Below are positions 37,171-46,717 of a DNA stretch of 64,000 bases, in pieces (position 1 is the first letter of the stretch; every line of letters starts with the position of its first letter). Below the pieces are notes generated by a model. It had not been told where the DNA came from and did no database searches. It saw only the letters and a list, made by a program, of their open reading frames with translations. A program made the translations under genes and the position numbers. This stretch comes from Clostridium beijerinckii (GTDB lineage: Bacteria > Bacillota > Clostridia > Clostridiales > Clostridiaceae), in NCBI RefSeq assembly GCF_036699995.1, contig NZ_CP144906.1:930001-994000 (forward strand). Reading direction: 5' to 3'.

Positions 37171-37905
37171 ATGATAAGAAGAGTTATTAAAATAGATGAA
37201 GAGAAATGTAACGGATGTGGTGTTTGTGCAAGTGCCTGTCATGAAGGAGCTATAGGTATAGTAGATGGAAAGGCAAAATTATTAAGGGATGACTATTGTG
37301 ACGGGCTTGGAGACTGTCTTCCTTCATGTGCAACTAATGCTATTTCTTTCGAAGAGAGAGAAGCAGCTGCTTATGATGAAGAAGCTGTAAAGATAAACAT
37401 GGAGAAAAGAAATACGGAGCAAAAGAAATTAGAGTCAAACAAAAATCAAACAATTCAATTTGGATGCCCAGGTGCACAATCTAGAATGTTAAAACATAAG
37501 AAGATTGAAGTGAGAGAGGCGAGAACTGAAGGTGAGATAGTATCACAATTGAATCAATGGCCTGTGCAAATTAAACTTGTCTCTCCAAATGCATTATATT
37601 TTAACAATGCTAATTTACTTATAGCAGCAGATTGTACAGCCTATGCATATGGAGATTTTCATAATAAGTTCATTAGGAATAAAATTACATTAATAGGATG
37701 TCCAAAACTAGATGAGGTAGATTATTCAGAAAAACTAACGACAATTTTGAAGATGAATGATATAAAAAGTGTTACTGTTGTAAGAATGGAAGTTCCATGT
37801 TGTGGTGGAATAGAAAATGCTGTGAAAAATGCATTAAAGGCAAGTGATAAAATGATTCCTTGGCAAGTTGTAACTATTTCGACTAATGGAGAAATTATTG
37901 AATAA
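37171..37905 (+). CDS. 4Fe-4S ferredoxin-domain protein
   Basis: 244 aa. Two N-terminal [4Fe-4S] motifs, CNGCGVCASACHEG (~12-25) and a variant CDGLGDCLPSCATN (~45-58), sit in a ferredoxin-like domain. They are followed by a ~180-residue C-terminal part with more conserved-looking cysteines (FGCPGAQS, ADCTAYAYGDF, IGCPKLDE, VPCCGGIE). This architecture is common in clostridia; the function is unknown, but the C-terminal part may bind another metal or redox site. GGAGGAG precedes the ATG. It is monocistronic. Confidence 0.85.
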   Translation: MIRRVIKIDEEKCNGCGVCASACHEGAIGIVDGKAKLLRDDYCDGLGDCLPSCATNAISFEEREAAAYDEEAVKINMEKRNTEQKKLESNKNQTIQFGCPGAQSRMLKHKKIEVREARTEGEIVSQLNQWPVQIKLVSPNALYFNNANLLIAADCTAYAYGDFHNKFIRNKITLIGCPKLDEVDYSEKLTTILKMNDIKSVTVVRMEVPCCGGIENAVKNALKASDKMIPWQVVTISTNGEIIE

Positions 37906-37921
37906 AAATATAAATAGAATA

Positions 37922-37967
37922 AGGGTATATTTGCATATATAAAAAGTTTTATATGCAGATATGCCCT
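37922..37967 (+). terminator. hairpin after the ferredoxin-domain gene
   Basis: AGGGTATATTTGCATATA / TATATGCAGATATGCCCT arms; no real T-run follows. Confidence 0.65.
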
Positions 37968-38125
37968 ATAAATTTATAAAAATGATTATTTAAGGGTATA
38001 CTTAAATTAGAAATGGGAATTTATACAGATAAGTAAAAAATTATATATTCATTAAGGTGAAATAGAGGATATTATTGCTAATGTGTAGAATACTATAATA
38101 TCGAGATATTTAAGGGGGAGTATAT

Positions 38126-38560
38126 ATGAATAAAAGGAAAGTGTTAATACCAATAGACGGAACAGAAAGAAGTATGCATTCTTTAGAATTTGTAAAAGAA
38201 ATATTTCCCGATAAAGATTCAATTGAAATTATAATAATGAATGTTAAAGAATTAGTACTGATAAATGAAATGATAGTTGCTGATGAAATAAAATTTGCAC
38301 AAGAATTGGGTGAAGAAATATTACAAGCGGCTAAAGAAAAAATGAAAGATTATAATACAGAAACTTATTTTACTTTTGGATATCCAGGAGATGAAATAAT
38401 AAAGAAAGCAAATGAAGAAAATATAGGAGTAATAGTTATGACTAAATCTACTAAAAGAGGTTTAAATAGAATGATTGGGTCAGTAACTACTAATGTTGTC
38501 AAACGTGCTAAATGTATTGTAATGATAGTGCCTAATGATTTTTCAATTAGTATTAAATAA
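38126..38560 (+). CDS. universal stress protein (UspA family)
   Basis: A 144-aa alpha/beta protein. It starts KRKVLIPIDGTERSMHSLEF and ends with the ATP-binding pattern RGLNRMIGSVTTNVVKRAKC (G-2X-G-9X-G-S/T type), so it probably binds ATP. Typical Usp length. GGGGGAG lies before the ATG. It is monocistronic, with a terminator downstream. Its stress condition cannot be inferred from position. Confidence 0.93.
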   Translation: MNKRKVLIPIDGTERSMHSLEFVKEIFPDKDSIEIIIMNVKELVLINEMIVADEIKFAQELGEEILQAAKEKMKDYNTETYFTFGYPGDEIIKKANEENIGVIVMTKSTKRGLNRMIGSVTTNVVKRAKCIVMIVPNDFSISIK

Positions 38561-38598
38561 GCAAGTTAATCAGTAGGTTTGAAAATTAGAATTTTATA

Positions 38599-38639
38599 GG
38601 CTATCTTAAAAATTACATTTTAAGGTAGTCTTTATTTTT
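38599..38639 (+). terminator. usp terminator
   Basis: GGCTATCTTAAAA / TTTTAAGGTAGTC with a TTTATTTTT tail. Confidence 0.85.
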
Positions 38640-38874
38640 GAATATAGAATTTTACTATGTATAATGATATAATAAAGCGAAACTTATTTGTTATAATATA
38701 AGTATTTATGGAACATTAAGTTAAAGATTTATATTAAATAATAATTTTAAGGTGGAATTTATTTTAACCTAAATTAATACATGCGGTTAGTTCATAATTT
38801 TCAGATAAGGGATGAGAATTTTGAATTGATATAAATTATATAAAAATTATTTTGTTATATTTAAGGAGTAAGAA

Positions 38875-39120
38875 ATGAGAGCAGTTTATAGAAATCCAAG
38901 AGAATTAGCAACATGTTTAAAGGACATTGTGGATACATATTATGATGATTTAATTTCATATGAAAAGATGGAAGAAAGAATTATGAAAATTGTTGATGCT
39001 AATAGAGAAGCTATATATAAAGAAAAAAATATGTCAGTTAAGATAGCTAATGTCTTAGGAGATAAAAGAGTAGATGTAATTAATAAAGTAGTTGAAAGTA
39101 AAACTAAGTCAGAAGTTTAA
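38875..39120 (+). CDS. small conserved clostridial protein (TIGR04540-like)
   Basis: An 81-aa charged, helical, cytosolic protein: YRNPRELATCLKDIVDTYYD followed by YEKMEERIMKIVDANREAIY and a short basic segment. It resembles the ~80-aa clostridial family I know as TIGR04540, of unknown function; this is from memory and not checked. AAGGAG is 7 nt before the ATG. It lies 30 nt upstream of trpS and is probably co-transcribed with it. Confidence 0.75.
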   Translation: MRAVYRNPRELATCLKDIVDTYYDDLISYEKMEERIMKIVDANREAIYKEKNMSVKIANVLGDKRVDVINKVVESKTKSEV

Positions 39121-39150
39121 TGAGTTTTGCGGTTTAGGAGTGAATTTGGA

Positions 39151-40170
39151 ATGGGTAAGAAAATAATATTAACAGGAGATAGACCAACAGGTAAATTACA
39201 TATAGGACACTATATAGGTTCTTTAAAAAATAGAGTTGTACTTCAAGAATCAGGCTTATATGAAAGTTTTATAATGATTGCAGATCAGCAGGCTTTAACA
39301 GACAATGCAAGAAATCCTGAAAAGATAAGAAATAGTTTAACGGAAGTTGCACTTGATTATTTAGCAGTTGGAATTGATCCAAGCAAATCAAATATATTTG
39401 TACAATCACAGATACCAGAACTAAATGAATTAACAATGCATTACTTAAATCTTGTTACTTTATCAAGGTTAGAAAGAAATCCAACAGTTAAGCAAGAAAT
39501 AAAACAGAAAAATTTTGAAAATAGCATTCCGGCAGGTTTTCTTATTTATCCAGTAAGTCAAGCGGCTGATATTACAGCATTTAAAGCAGACACAGTACCA
39601 GTTGGAGAAGATCAACTTCCTATGATTGAGCAAACAAGGGAAATCGTTAGAAGTTTTAACTCTATATATGGAGAGGTGCTAGTTGAGCCAGAAGCAGTAC
39701 TTCCAAGTTCTAATGCGGGAAGATTGCCTGGAACGGATGGAAAAGCTAAAATGAGTAAATCAATAGGAAATTGTATATATTTATCTGATGATGCTGATAC
39801 AATTAAGAAAAAAGTAATGTCAATGTATACAGACCCTAATCATATAAGAGTAGAAGATCCAGGGCAAGTAGAGGGAAATACTGTATTTACTTATCTAGAT
39901 GTATTTGCAACTGATAAAAATGCTGTTGAAGAAATGAAAGAGCATTATAAACGTGGTGGTCTTGGTGATGTAAAAGTAAAAAAATATTTAAATGAAATTT
40001 TACAGGCTGAATTGGAACCAATAAGAAATAGAAGAATTGAGTTTGAAAAAGATATAGATGCAGTATATAAAATGCTAAAGGATGGTAGCAACAAGGCTAG
40101 AGAAGTGGCAGCAAATACTCTTAGAGAAGTTCGAGGAGCAATAGGTATAGAATATTTTACTGAAAAATAA
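39151..40170 (+). CDS. trpS: tryptophanyl-tRNA synthetase
   Basis: A 339-aa class I aminoacyl-tRNA synthetase charging tRNA-Trp. The HIGH signature lies in [14 protein letters not shown] and KMSKS in [24 protein letters not shown] and [17 protein letters not shown] bind tryptophan and ATP. I start at [10 protein letters not shown] because AGGAGTG lies 10 nt upstream; an earlier in-frame ATG lacks a ribosome site. No T-box leader is present, unlike many Firmicute synthetase genes. It belongs to the longer TrpRS form rather than the 330-aa B. subtilis type. Confidence 0.96.
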   Translation: MGKKIILTGDRPTGKLHIGHYIGSLKNRVVLQESGLYESFIMIADQQALTDNARNPEKIRNSLTEVALDYLAVGIDPSKSNIFVQSQIPELNELTMHYLNLVTLSRLERNPTVKQEIKQKNFENSIPAGFLIYPVSQAADITAFKADTVPVGEDQLPMIEQTREIVRSFNSIYGEVLVEPEAVLPSSNAGRLPGTDGKAKMSKSIGNCIYLSDDADTIKKKVMSMYTDPNHIRVEDPGQVEGNTVFTYLDVFATDKNAVEEMKEHYKRGGLGDVKVKKYLNEILQAELEPIRNRRIEFEKDIDAVYKMLKDGSNKAREVAANTLREVRGAIGIEYFTEK

Positions 40171-40201
40171 TAAAGTAAATTCATTAGAGGGGGAATTCAA
40201 A

Positions 40202-40657
40202 ATGAAAGCTATTGGAATATTAAATTATCCAGTAGAAGATGTGTTCCATATTTTTATAAAAAATGCAAAGAAAGATTTTTCGGATTTTAACGAAGAAGAT
40301 GCGACAGGATGTAAGATTCAAAAGAGTATAAATACTGGTAGGCCTAATCCAGTAGAATGTACAGTTGAAATAACTGGATATGCAAAAAATGAAAAATATC
40401 AAATTACTACCTCAACTGATTTTACAACATGTGTATCCACATATAACTTCAAAGGGCAAAAAGATGGCACAACTAAATTAGTATTTGAAGAAGAACAGTC
40501 AACAGATAAATTTTTTGGATATATGTCATTATGGATTCAAAGATTTATGGCTAGGCGCGCCTTTAAGGCAAAATACAATAATATTGTGGAGGCTCTCAAT
40601 AATGAATTGAAGACATATGCTAATAATAAAGAACGAAGCAAGCCTAAAAATAAATAA
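40202..40657 (+). CDS. DUF3284-like protein
   Basis: A 151-aa soluble protein with alternating strands and a C-terminal helix, resembling the START/SRPBCC-like DUF3284 family of Firmicutes (opening MKAIGILNYPVEDVFHIFIKN). No catalytic motif is visible. GGGGG precedes the ATG. It follows trpS by 31 nt in the same direction. The family call is from memory; the function is unknown. Confidence 0.75.
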   Translation: MKAIGILNYPVEDVFHIFIKNAKKDFSDFNEEDATGCKIQKSINTGRPNPVECTVEITGYAKNEKYQITTSTDFTTCVSTYNFKGQKDGTTKLVFEEEQSTDKFFGYMSLWIQRFMARRAFKAKYNNIVEALNNELKTYANNKERSKPKNK

Positions 40658-40698
40658 TAAAAATACAGGGTTGTAAAAGCAATCCTGTATTTTTATTT
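40657..40698. terminator. bidirectional terminator between convergent genes
   Basis: AAAAATACAGGGTTG / CAATCCTGTATTTTT with T-runs on both strands, serving the DUF3284 gene and the M29 aminopeptidase. Confidence 0.9.
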
Positions 40699-40710
40699 TA
40701 TTAAAAAATA

Positions 40711-41937
40711 TTAAACCCAATTACCATTATTAAAAATTTTAATTTCTTCACCAGCTGGTGTAATACCAGTTATATTTGTATCTTTAGTTCCTATCATAAA
40801 ATCAACATGTATCAACGATACATTTGAGCCAGATAGTATTGATTCTTCTCTTGTCATTTTTTCTCCGTTCTTTATGCAGCAAGGGTATGAAGAACCAAGA
40901 GCTAAATGGCATGAAGCATTTTCGTCATATAATGTATTATAAAAAATTATATTTGAATTTGAAATTGGAGAATTATATGGAACTAAGGCAACCTCACCTA
41001 AATATCTTGAACCTTCGTCTGTATTAAGAAGCTCGGTTAAAATATCTAATCCAGTTTCGGCAGAACAAGCTACAACTTTACCATTTTTAAATGTTAATGA
41101 AAAATTGTTTATTAAATTTCCACAATAGCTCAAAGGTTTTGAACTAAAAACAATTCCGTTTACGTCATCCAATTTAGGGGTAGTATAAACTTCTTCTGTA
41201 GGCATATTGGCAATAAATTTCAGACCATCTTGAGTAATATCCTCACCCCCACACCAAATATGATCTTGAACTAATCCTATTTTTAAATCAGTTCCAAGAG
41301 AATTTGTAAAACGAAGATATTTAAATTTATAGGAATTTAATTCTAATACCTTATCATGAAGAAGGTTAGTGTGCTTATTCCATGCATCTATAGGATCGGA
41401 TTCTTTAAGTCTCATAACAGTAAAAATTGCATCCCATAATTTTTCAATTGCTTCACATGAGTTGGATTCACTAAAGACTTTTTTTGCCCAGTTTTCAGTT
41501 GGAATTGAAACTATGCACCAAGCATTTTTGTTGGAAGTACATGCGCTATGATATTTCTCTAAGGCTGTACGTCTGCCTTTTTGGTATGCCGATATTTTAT
41601 CCGAATCTACATCTTTGAAAATATCTGGATCAGATGCGGAAATACTCAAAAATGCTGCATTATTTTCTACGTAATAGTCATATTTATCTTTTTCAAATTT
41701 TGGCGTAATAGAAAGAATTTCTTTTGAAGAATTATTAAATCGTATCTTATTGAATTTTTCATCATTATAATTTATAACTACATCAGAAGCACCAGCTTTA
41801 TAGGCTTCATCTGCAAGTAGTCTTGCAAAGTTACTACACTCAATAGGGCTATTTATAACTAAAAGTCCATCTTTTTGTATATTTACACCTTTGATAATAG
41901 CAAGTTTAGCATATTTAGATAAAAGATTATCTAACAA
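40711..41937 (-). CDS. aminopeptidase, M29 family
   Basis: A 408-aa cytosolic metallo-aminopeptidase (AmpS/PepS type). The expected metal ligands are visible: Glu in NMPTEEVYT, Glu in NTDEGSRYLGE, His in NASCHLALG and His/Asp in SLIHVDFMIG. The start is TTG (MLDNLLSKY), set by GAGGTG 7 nt upstream. Length matches the family. It is a single gene, convergent with trpS and its neighbours and divergent from polA. Confidence 0.93.
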   Translation of the reverse strand: MLDNLLSKYAKLAIIKGVNIQKDGLLVINSPIECSNFARLLADEAYKAGASDVVINYNDEKFNKIRFNNSSKEILSITPKFEKDKYDYYVENNAAFLSISASDPDIFKDVDSDKISAYQKGRRTALEKYHSACTSNKNAWCIVSIPTENWAKKVFSESNSCEAIEKLWDAIFTVMRLKESDPIDAWNKHTNLLHDKVLELNSYKFKYLRFTNSLGTDLKIGLVQDHIWCGGEDITQDGLKFIANMPTEEVYTTPKLDDVNGIVFSSKPLSYCGNLINNFSLTFKNGKVVACSAETGLDILTELLNTDEGSRYLGEVALVPYNSPISNSNIIFYNTLYDENASCHLALGSSYPCCIKNGEKMTREESILSGSNVSLIHVDFMIGTKDTNITGITPAGEEIKIFNNGNWV

Positions 41938-42250
41938 TTATATCACCTCATTACATAGTGGATTTTAATAACACTGGTTAATTTAAAATACTTTGAATTT
42001 AGAATTACAATCTATAATTAACATTATAACAATTTTTACAAGCTATCTACTATAGTAAAATAAAGAATATACAAAATAAGAATTATTACTAATAATTATG
42101 GAAATAATATGAGATAAATTCATTACACAACAAGATACATGTATACTTTAAGTTATACAATATAGTATAATGAGTTTAAATAATGACTTGAAGTAGATAA
42201 TAATATTTCTAGTTGAGTAAATTTTTATGTTAAATTTCAGGAGGTTTTTA
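41938..42250. other. divergent intergenic region before polA
   Basis: 313 nt, very AT-rich. It must hold promoters for both directions. I see only a TATAAT at 42165-42170 for polA, without a good -35, and no structured RNA. Confidence 0.5.
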
Positions 42251-44854
42251 ATGAAAAAATTATTGATTTTAGACTCAAATTCACTTATGAATAGGGCTTT
42301 TTATGCTTTGCCTCCTCTTACAAATAGTGATGGAATAAATACTAATGCCATTTATGGTTTTATAAATATGCTACTTAAAATGAAGGAGGAAATTAATCCT
42401 GATAGTATAATTGCTACTTTTGATTTGAAAGCACCAACTTTTAGACATAAAGAGTATTCTGATTATAAAGCAGGTAGGAATAAGATGCCGCCAGAACTTG
42501 CGGAACAATTTCCAATTATTAAAGAACTGTTTAAGTTAATGGGAATTAAGATATTTGAAGTAGAAGGCTTTGAGGCAGATGATTTGATTGGAACAGTATC
42601 AAAATTCGCTGAGGACAATAATACAGAAGTATTTGTAGTTACAGGAGATCGTGATGCTCTTCAACTAGCATCAGAAAAAACTAAAATTATAATTACTAAG
42701 AAAGGTGTCAGTGAAACTGCTGTTTATGATAAAAAAAGCTTTATGGATGAATTTGAAGTGACTCCAGAGCAATTTATAGATGTAAAAGGATTAATGGGAG
42801 ATAAGTCAGATAATATACCAGGCGTTCCAGGAGTAGGAGAAAAGACTGCTTTTAAGCTTATAAAGGAATATGGATCTGTTGAAGAAGTTCTTAAAAATAT
42901 AGATAAAATTTCTGGGAAAAAACTTAAGGAAAATTTAGAAAATAATGTTGAACAAGCAATATTTTCTAAGAAATTAGCTACAATTATGAGAGAAGTTCCA
43001 ATCGAATTAAATTTGGAAGATATAAATTCTAGCAATAAAGAAAATATATTAGAAATTAAGAAGATGCTTATTAAACTTGAGATGAAGTCAATACTATCTA
43101 AATTTAATGATGATACAGCTCATGAAGAATCTAATATTGAAGTGAGAAATATTACTACAATTGAAGATATAAAAGCATTATTTTCAGAGATGAGAAATAG
43201 AATTTATATAGATTATACTTTAACTGATGCATCTAGATATTCTAAATTAAAACTTGAATATTTAATATTCGGGGAAGAAAATAAAGGTACTATTATAAAT
43301 TTCAAAGACATAAGTTCTAAGGATAGTGAAGAAGCTTTAAAAGTTTTGAAAAATCTTATGGAAGATGATAATGTTAAAAAAGTTATTCATGATGGAAAAA
43401 ACTTTGTTACATTTTTAAATAAAAATGAAATTGAAATAAAGGGATTTGATTTTGATACTGCGATAGCAGCTTATTTAATTGATTCATCAAAGAGTAAATA
43501 CGAAATTCTAGAGCTTGTTAACCATTATATTGGTGATAATCCTAACAGCGAAGATAGCAATATTAAAGGAATTCTTTGCAGTTACTTACCTATGGTTTAT
43601 GAAAAATTAAAAGAAAATCTTCATAAGGAAAATATGGATCAACTTTATTACGAAGTGGAGCATCCATTAATTTATGTGCTTTCATCCATGGAGAGTATTG
43701 GATTTAACATAAATCAAGGTATGTTAGATGAGTTACAGACTAAGTTTAAAAAAGAAATTGATAAGACACAAAAAGAAATATATGAATTAGCGGATGAGGA
43801 ATTTAATATTAGTTCTCCTAAGCAACTAGGAAAAATATTATTTGAAAAATTGGATTTACCAGTTATTAAGAAAACAAAAACTGGATATTCAACTAATCAA
43901 GAAGTTCTAGAGAAGCTAATGAATAAGCATGATATAATACCTAAAATAATGTATTATAGGCAAATTACAAAGATAAATTCTACATATGTAGAAGGTTTAA
44001 AAAATGTAGTTGATGAAGATGGTCGTATTCATTCTAACTTTAATCAAACTGTAACTACAACGGGAAGACTATCTAGCACAGAACCTAATTTGCAAAATAT
44101 TCCTATAAAGTATGAAATGGGCAGAGAGATAAGAAAGGTATTTATACCAATGGAAGAAACTGACATACTGGTTTCATGTGATTATTCTCAAATAGAATTA
44201 AGGGTATTGGCTCATATTGCTGGAGATGAAAATATGATAGATGCATTTGAGCATCATAGTGATATTCATACAAAAACGGCTTCGGAAGTATTTAAAGTTC
44301 CAGTAGGGGAGGTTACTTCTCTTATGAGAAGTAGAGCAAAAGCAGTTAATTTTGGAATAGTTTATGGAATAAGTGCATTTAGTCTTGCAGAAGATTTAAA
44401 GATCACAAAGAAAGAAGCAGAAGAATACATGGCTATATATTTAGAAAGATATCCTAAGATTAAAGAATATCTGGAAAATGTTGTGGAAGAAGCTAAAGAA
44501 AAGGGATATGTATTAACAATTTTAAATAGAAGAAGATTTATTCCAGAGATAAAATCTTCAAATAAGATAGTTAAGGCTTTAGGTGATAGATTGGCAATGA
44601 ATGCACCAATTCAAGGAAGCGCAGCTGATATAATAAAGCTTGCGATGGTGAATGTTTATAATAAATTAAATGAAAAAGAATTAAAAAGTGAATTAATCCT
44701 TCAAGTACACGATGAACTTATTTTAAATGTAAAAAAAGACGAATTTGAAGAAGTTAAAAATTTAGTTGCTTATGAAATGGAAAATGCAATTAAGTTAAAG
44801 GTAGCACTTGATGTGGATGTTAATTTTGGAGATACATGGTACGATGCCAAATAA
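42251..44854 (+). CDS. polA: DNA polymerase I
   Basis: 867 aa. The 5'-3' exonuclease (~1-290) shows DSNSLMNRAFYALP, DRDALQLAS and a helix-hairpin-helix GLMGDKSDNIPGVPGVGEKT. The central 3'-5' domain (~300-470) lacks the catalytic DxE (IYIDYTLTDA instead), so proofreading is probably absent, as in Bacillus Pol I. The polymerase domain has motif A DYSQIELRVLAHIAGDENM, motif B RSRAKAVNFGIVYGIS and motif C VHDELIL. I start at MKKLLILDSN after CAGGAGG. First of polA-coaE-lytic transglycosylase. Confidence 0.97.
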   Translation: MKKLLILDSNSLMNRAFYALPPLTNSDGINTNAIYGFINMLLKMKEEINPDSIIATFDLKAPTFRHKEYSDYKAGRNKMPPELAEQFPIIKELFKLMGIKIFEVEGFEADDLIGTVSKFAEDNNTEVFVVTGDRDALQLASEKTKIIITKKGVSETAVYDKKSFMDEFEVTPEQFIDVKGLMGDKSDNIPGVPGVGEKTAFKLIKEYGSVEEVLKNIDKISGKKLKENLENNVEQAIFSKKLATIMREVPIELNLEDINSSNKENILEIKKMLIKLEMKSILSKFNDDTAHEESNIEVRNITTIEDIKALFSEMRNRIYIDYTLTDASRYSKLKLEYLIFGEENKGTIINFKDISSKDSEEALKVLKNLMEDDNVKKVIHDGKNFVTFLNKNEIEIKGFDFDTAIAAYLIDSSKSKYEILELVNHYIGDNPNSEDSNIKGILCSYLPMVYEKLKENLHKENMDQLYYEVEHPLIYVLSSMESIGFNINQGMLDELQTKFKKEIDKTQKEIYELADEEFNISSPKQLGKILFEKLDLPVIKKTKTGYSTNQEVLEKLMNKHDIIPKIMYYRQITKINSTYVEGLKNVVDEDGRIHSNFNQTVTTTGRLSSTEPNLQNIPIKYEMGREIRKVFIPMEETDILVSCDYSQIELRVLAHIAGDENMIDAFEHHSDIHTKTASEVFKVPVGEVTSLMRSRAKAVNFGIVYGISAFSLAEDLKITKKEAEEYMAIYLERYPKIKEYLENVVEEAKEKGYVLTILNRRRFIPEIKSSNKIVKALGDRLAMNAPIQGSAADIIKLAMVNVYNKLNEKELKSELILQVHDELILNVKKDEFEEVKNLVAYEMENAIKLKVALDVDVNFGDTWYDAK

Positions 44855-44890
44855 TGTATTATGGAATTAAAAAAAGGTGGTTTTTATAAA

Positions 44891-45490
44891 ATGGTTAAAA
44901 TTGGTTTAACAGGTGGAATCGGCACCGGAAAAAGCACTGTATCAAATATTTTAAGTAAAGAAGGACTAAAAATAATAGATGCAGATGCTATAGCTAAAGA
45001 AGTACTTGAAAATAATCCAAAGATATTAGAAATGGTTCGGGCACAATTTGGAGCAGGTTTCTTTGACTGGAGAGGTGAATTTAGAAGGAAAGAATTTGGA
45101 AACCACATATTCAGATTTCCTAAACAAAGAATCAAATATGAAAGTATAATTATGCCCTATATTAAACAATCAATTGAAGAAAAGATAAAATTGTATGAAC
45201 AAAAGAATGAGAAAATAGTAATAATAGATGCTCCTACTTTAATTGAAAATAATATGCATGAGGAAATGGATTATATTGTACTTGTATATGCTGATAATTC
45301 AGTTCAAATTCAAAGAGTTATGAATAGAGATAAATTAACTAAAGTTGAAACTGTTAGTAGAATAAATTCTCAAATGTCTATGGAAGAAAAGAAAGAGTTT
45401 GCGAATATTATTATTGACAATAATACTGATTTAATTGAATTGCAGAAGCAAGTTTATGATTTTATTGATTTTATAAAACTAATATGCTAA
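44891..45490 (+). CDS. coaE: dephospho-CoA kinase
   Basis: A 199-aa P-loop kinase for the last step of coenzyme A synthesis. GLTGGIGTGKSTVSNIL is the Walker A region, DADAIAKEVL the substrate lid region, and IIDAPTLIENNM the Walker B side. I start at MVKIGLTG, 10 nt after AGGTGG; the upstream in-frame ATG is not supported. It lies 36 nt after polA, a common clostridial pair. Confidence 0.95.
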   Translation: MVKIGLTGGIGTGKSTVSNILSKEGLKIIDADAIAKEVLENNPKILEMVRAQFGAGFFDWRGEFRRKEFGNHIFRFPKQRIKYESIIMPYIKQSIEEKIKLYEQKNEKIVIIDAPTLIENNMHEEMDYIVLVYADNSVQIQRVMNRDKLTKVETVSRINSQMSMEEKKEFANIIIDNNTDLIELQKQVYDFIDFIKLIC

Positions 45491-45504
45491 GTAAGGAGAA
45501 TATA

Positions 45505-46140
45505 ATGAAGTTTCTAAGAAAAACCTTTTGTGCAATAGTATTCTTAGTAGTAATCGTAGCAGCAATTGGCATAGGTTCGAGATATATTATAAAAGAAAAG
45601 TTTTTTCCTTATAAGTACCAGCAGTATGTTGATATGTACAGTTCACAGTATAATCTAGATCCATTGCTAGTACTAGCAGTTATAAAAACTGAAAGTAAAT
45701 TTGATGATGATGCGCATTCACATAAAAATGCTGTAGGTCTGATGCAAATAACGGTTGATACTGGACAATGGGCAGCGAAAGAAATGGGATATAATACATT
45801 CTCTAAAGAAGACCTATATAATGAAGAATATAATATTAAAATGGGATGCTGGTATCTTAGGCGTTTGAATGATACTTTTGATAAAGATATGGATTTAACA
45901 ATTGCGGCATATAACGCAGGACCAACTAATGTACAATCATGGCTTGATAATAGAAAATACTCTTCAGATGGAAAAAGTGTGGATTATATACCTTTTGGAG
46001 AAACAAAAAAATATGTTGATAAGGTAAACACATATTATCATATATATCAATATCTTTATGATAAAAAAGACGATTATTTTGAGGCAGATAAGGTAGTTGA
46101 TCTGATGAAAAGTTTCCTAAATGTACATTTTTTAAGTTAA
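45505..46140 (+). CDS. membrane-anchored lytic transglycosylase (SLT fold)
   Basis: 211 aa. One N-terminal TM segment (~9-25, CAIVFLVVIVAAIGIG) anchors a periplasm-facing SLT domain. The catalytic Glu63 lies in VIKTESKFDDDAHS, followed by VGLMQI and the substrate-cleft signatures YNIKMGCWYLRRL and AAYNAGPTNVQSWL. It cleaves peptidoglycan glycan chains. AAGGAG sits before MKFLRK; coaE ends 15 nt upstream, so the two are in one operon. Confidence 0.94.
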   Translation: MKFLRKTFCAIVFLVVIVAAIGIGSRYIIKEKFFPYKYQQYVDMYSSQYNLDPLLVLAVIKTESKFDDDAHSHKNAVGLMQITVDTGQWAAKEMGYNTFSKEDLYNEEYNIKMGCWYLRRLNDTFDKDMDLTIAAYNAGPTNVQSWLDNRKYSSDGKSVDYIPFGETKKYVDKVNTYYHIYQYLYDKKDDYFEADKVVDLMKSFLNVHFLS

Positions 46141-46237
46141 TTATTAGTCTTTGCCTAATAATTAACTTAAATATTTTATGAAAATTACTTGAATTTTAAA
46201 TAAGAATAGATTATCATTAAATGAGTAATTTATATTT

Positions 46238-46323
46238 GCAGGTGTGGTGGAATGGCAGACACGCTATCTTGAGGGGGTAGTGTTCACATGGACGTACGGG
46301 TTCAAGTCCCGTCACCTGCACCA
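46238..46323 (+). tRNA. tRNA-Leu (GAG)
   Basis: 86 nt including encoded CCA. The acceptor stem GCAGGTG/CACCTGC, the D-arm GGCAGAC region, the anticodon stem CTATC/GGTAG with loop TTGAGGG (anticodon GAG), a long variable arm, and the T-loop GGTTCAAGTCC are all present. The long variable arm confirms the class II leucine type. Confidence 0.96.
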
Positions 46324-46380
46324 AAATTTGATGAATTTCGTTGAGTTTCATATTTTAGAAACTTAGCGAAGAGCTTATAT

Positions 46381-46426
46381 AACACATATTTAGTTATGAA
46401 AATAGCTAAATATGTGTTATTTTTTT
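46381..46426 (+). terminator. tRNA-Leu terminator
   Basis: AACACATATTTAG / CTAAATATGTGTT then ATTTTTTTG. Confidence 0.9.
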
Positions 46427-46717
46427 GAAAAAACGTGTATTAGTATAAATAAAATATTTTTGGCTTTAAAGTTTTATCATTGTTTATAGTCCCATTAATA
46501 TGAATAATTAAATCTTTAAAATTACATATAATGGAATTTGAATTTAGAAAGTTTTTAATATAAGTTAATGAAATAATAATACAGTTGTTATAATGATAGC
46601 TGAAAATTAAAATTTTAATGGGATTAAAAGGTTTTTGTAAAAAAACATCGAATAAGTATTTATACGATATGAATTTATTAGGTATTTATTATGTAATTAA
46701 AGGGGGAGAGGGTTTTA
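46427..46717. other. intergenic region before the chemotaxis gene
   Basis: 290 nt of AT-rich DNA; I see no gene, RNA structure or convincing promoter. Confidence 0.5.

Noticed and set aside
38640..39150. T-box leader for trpS
   Set aside because: No GGGTGGNACCGCG-type element or specifier stem upstream; only a small gene and AT-rich DNA.
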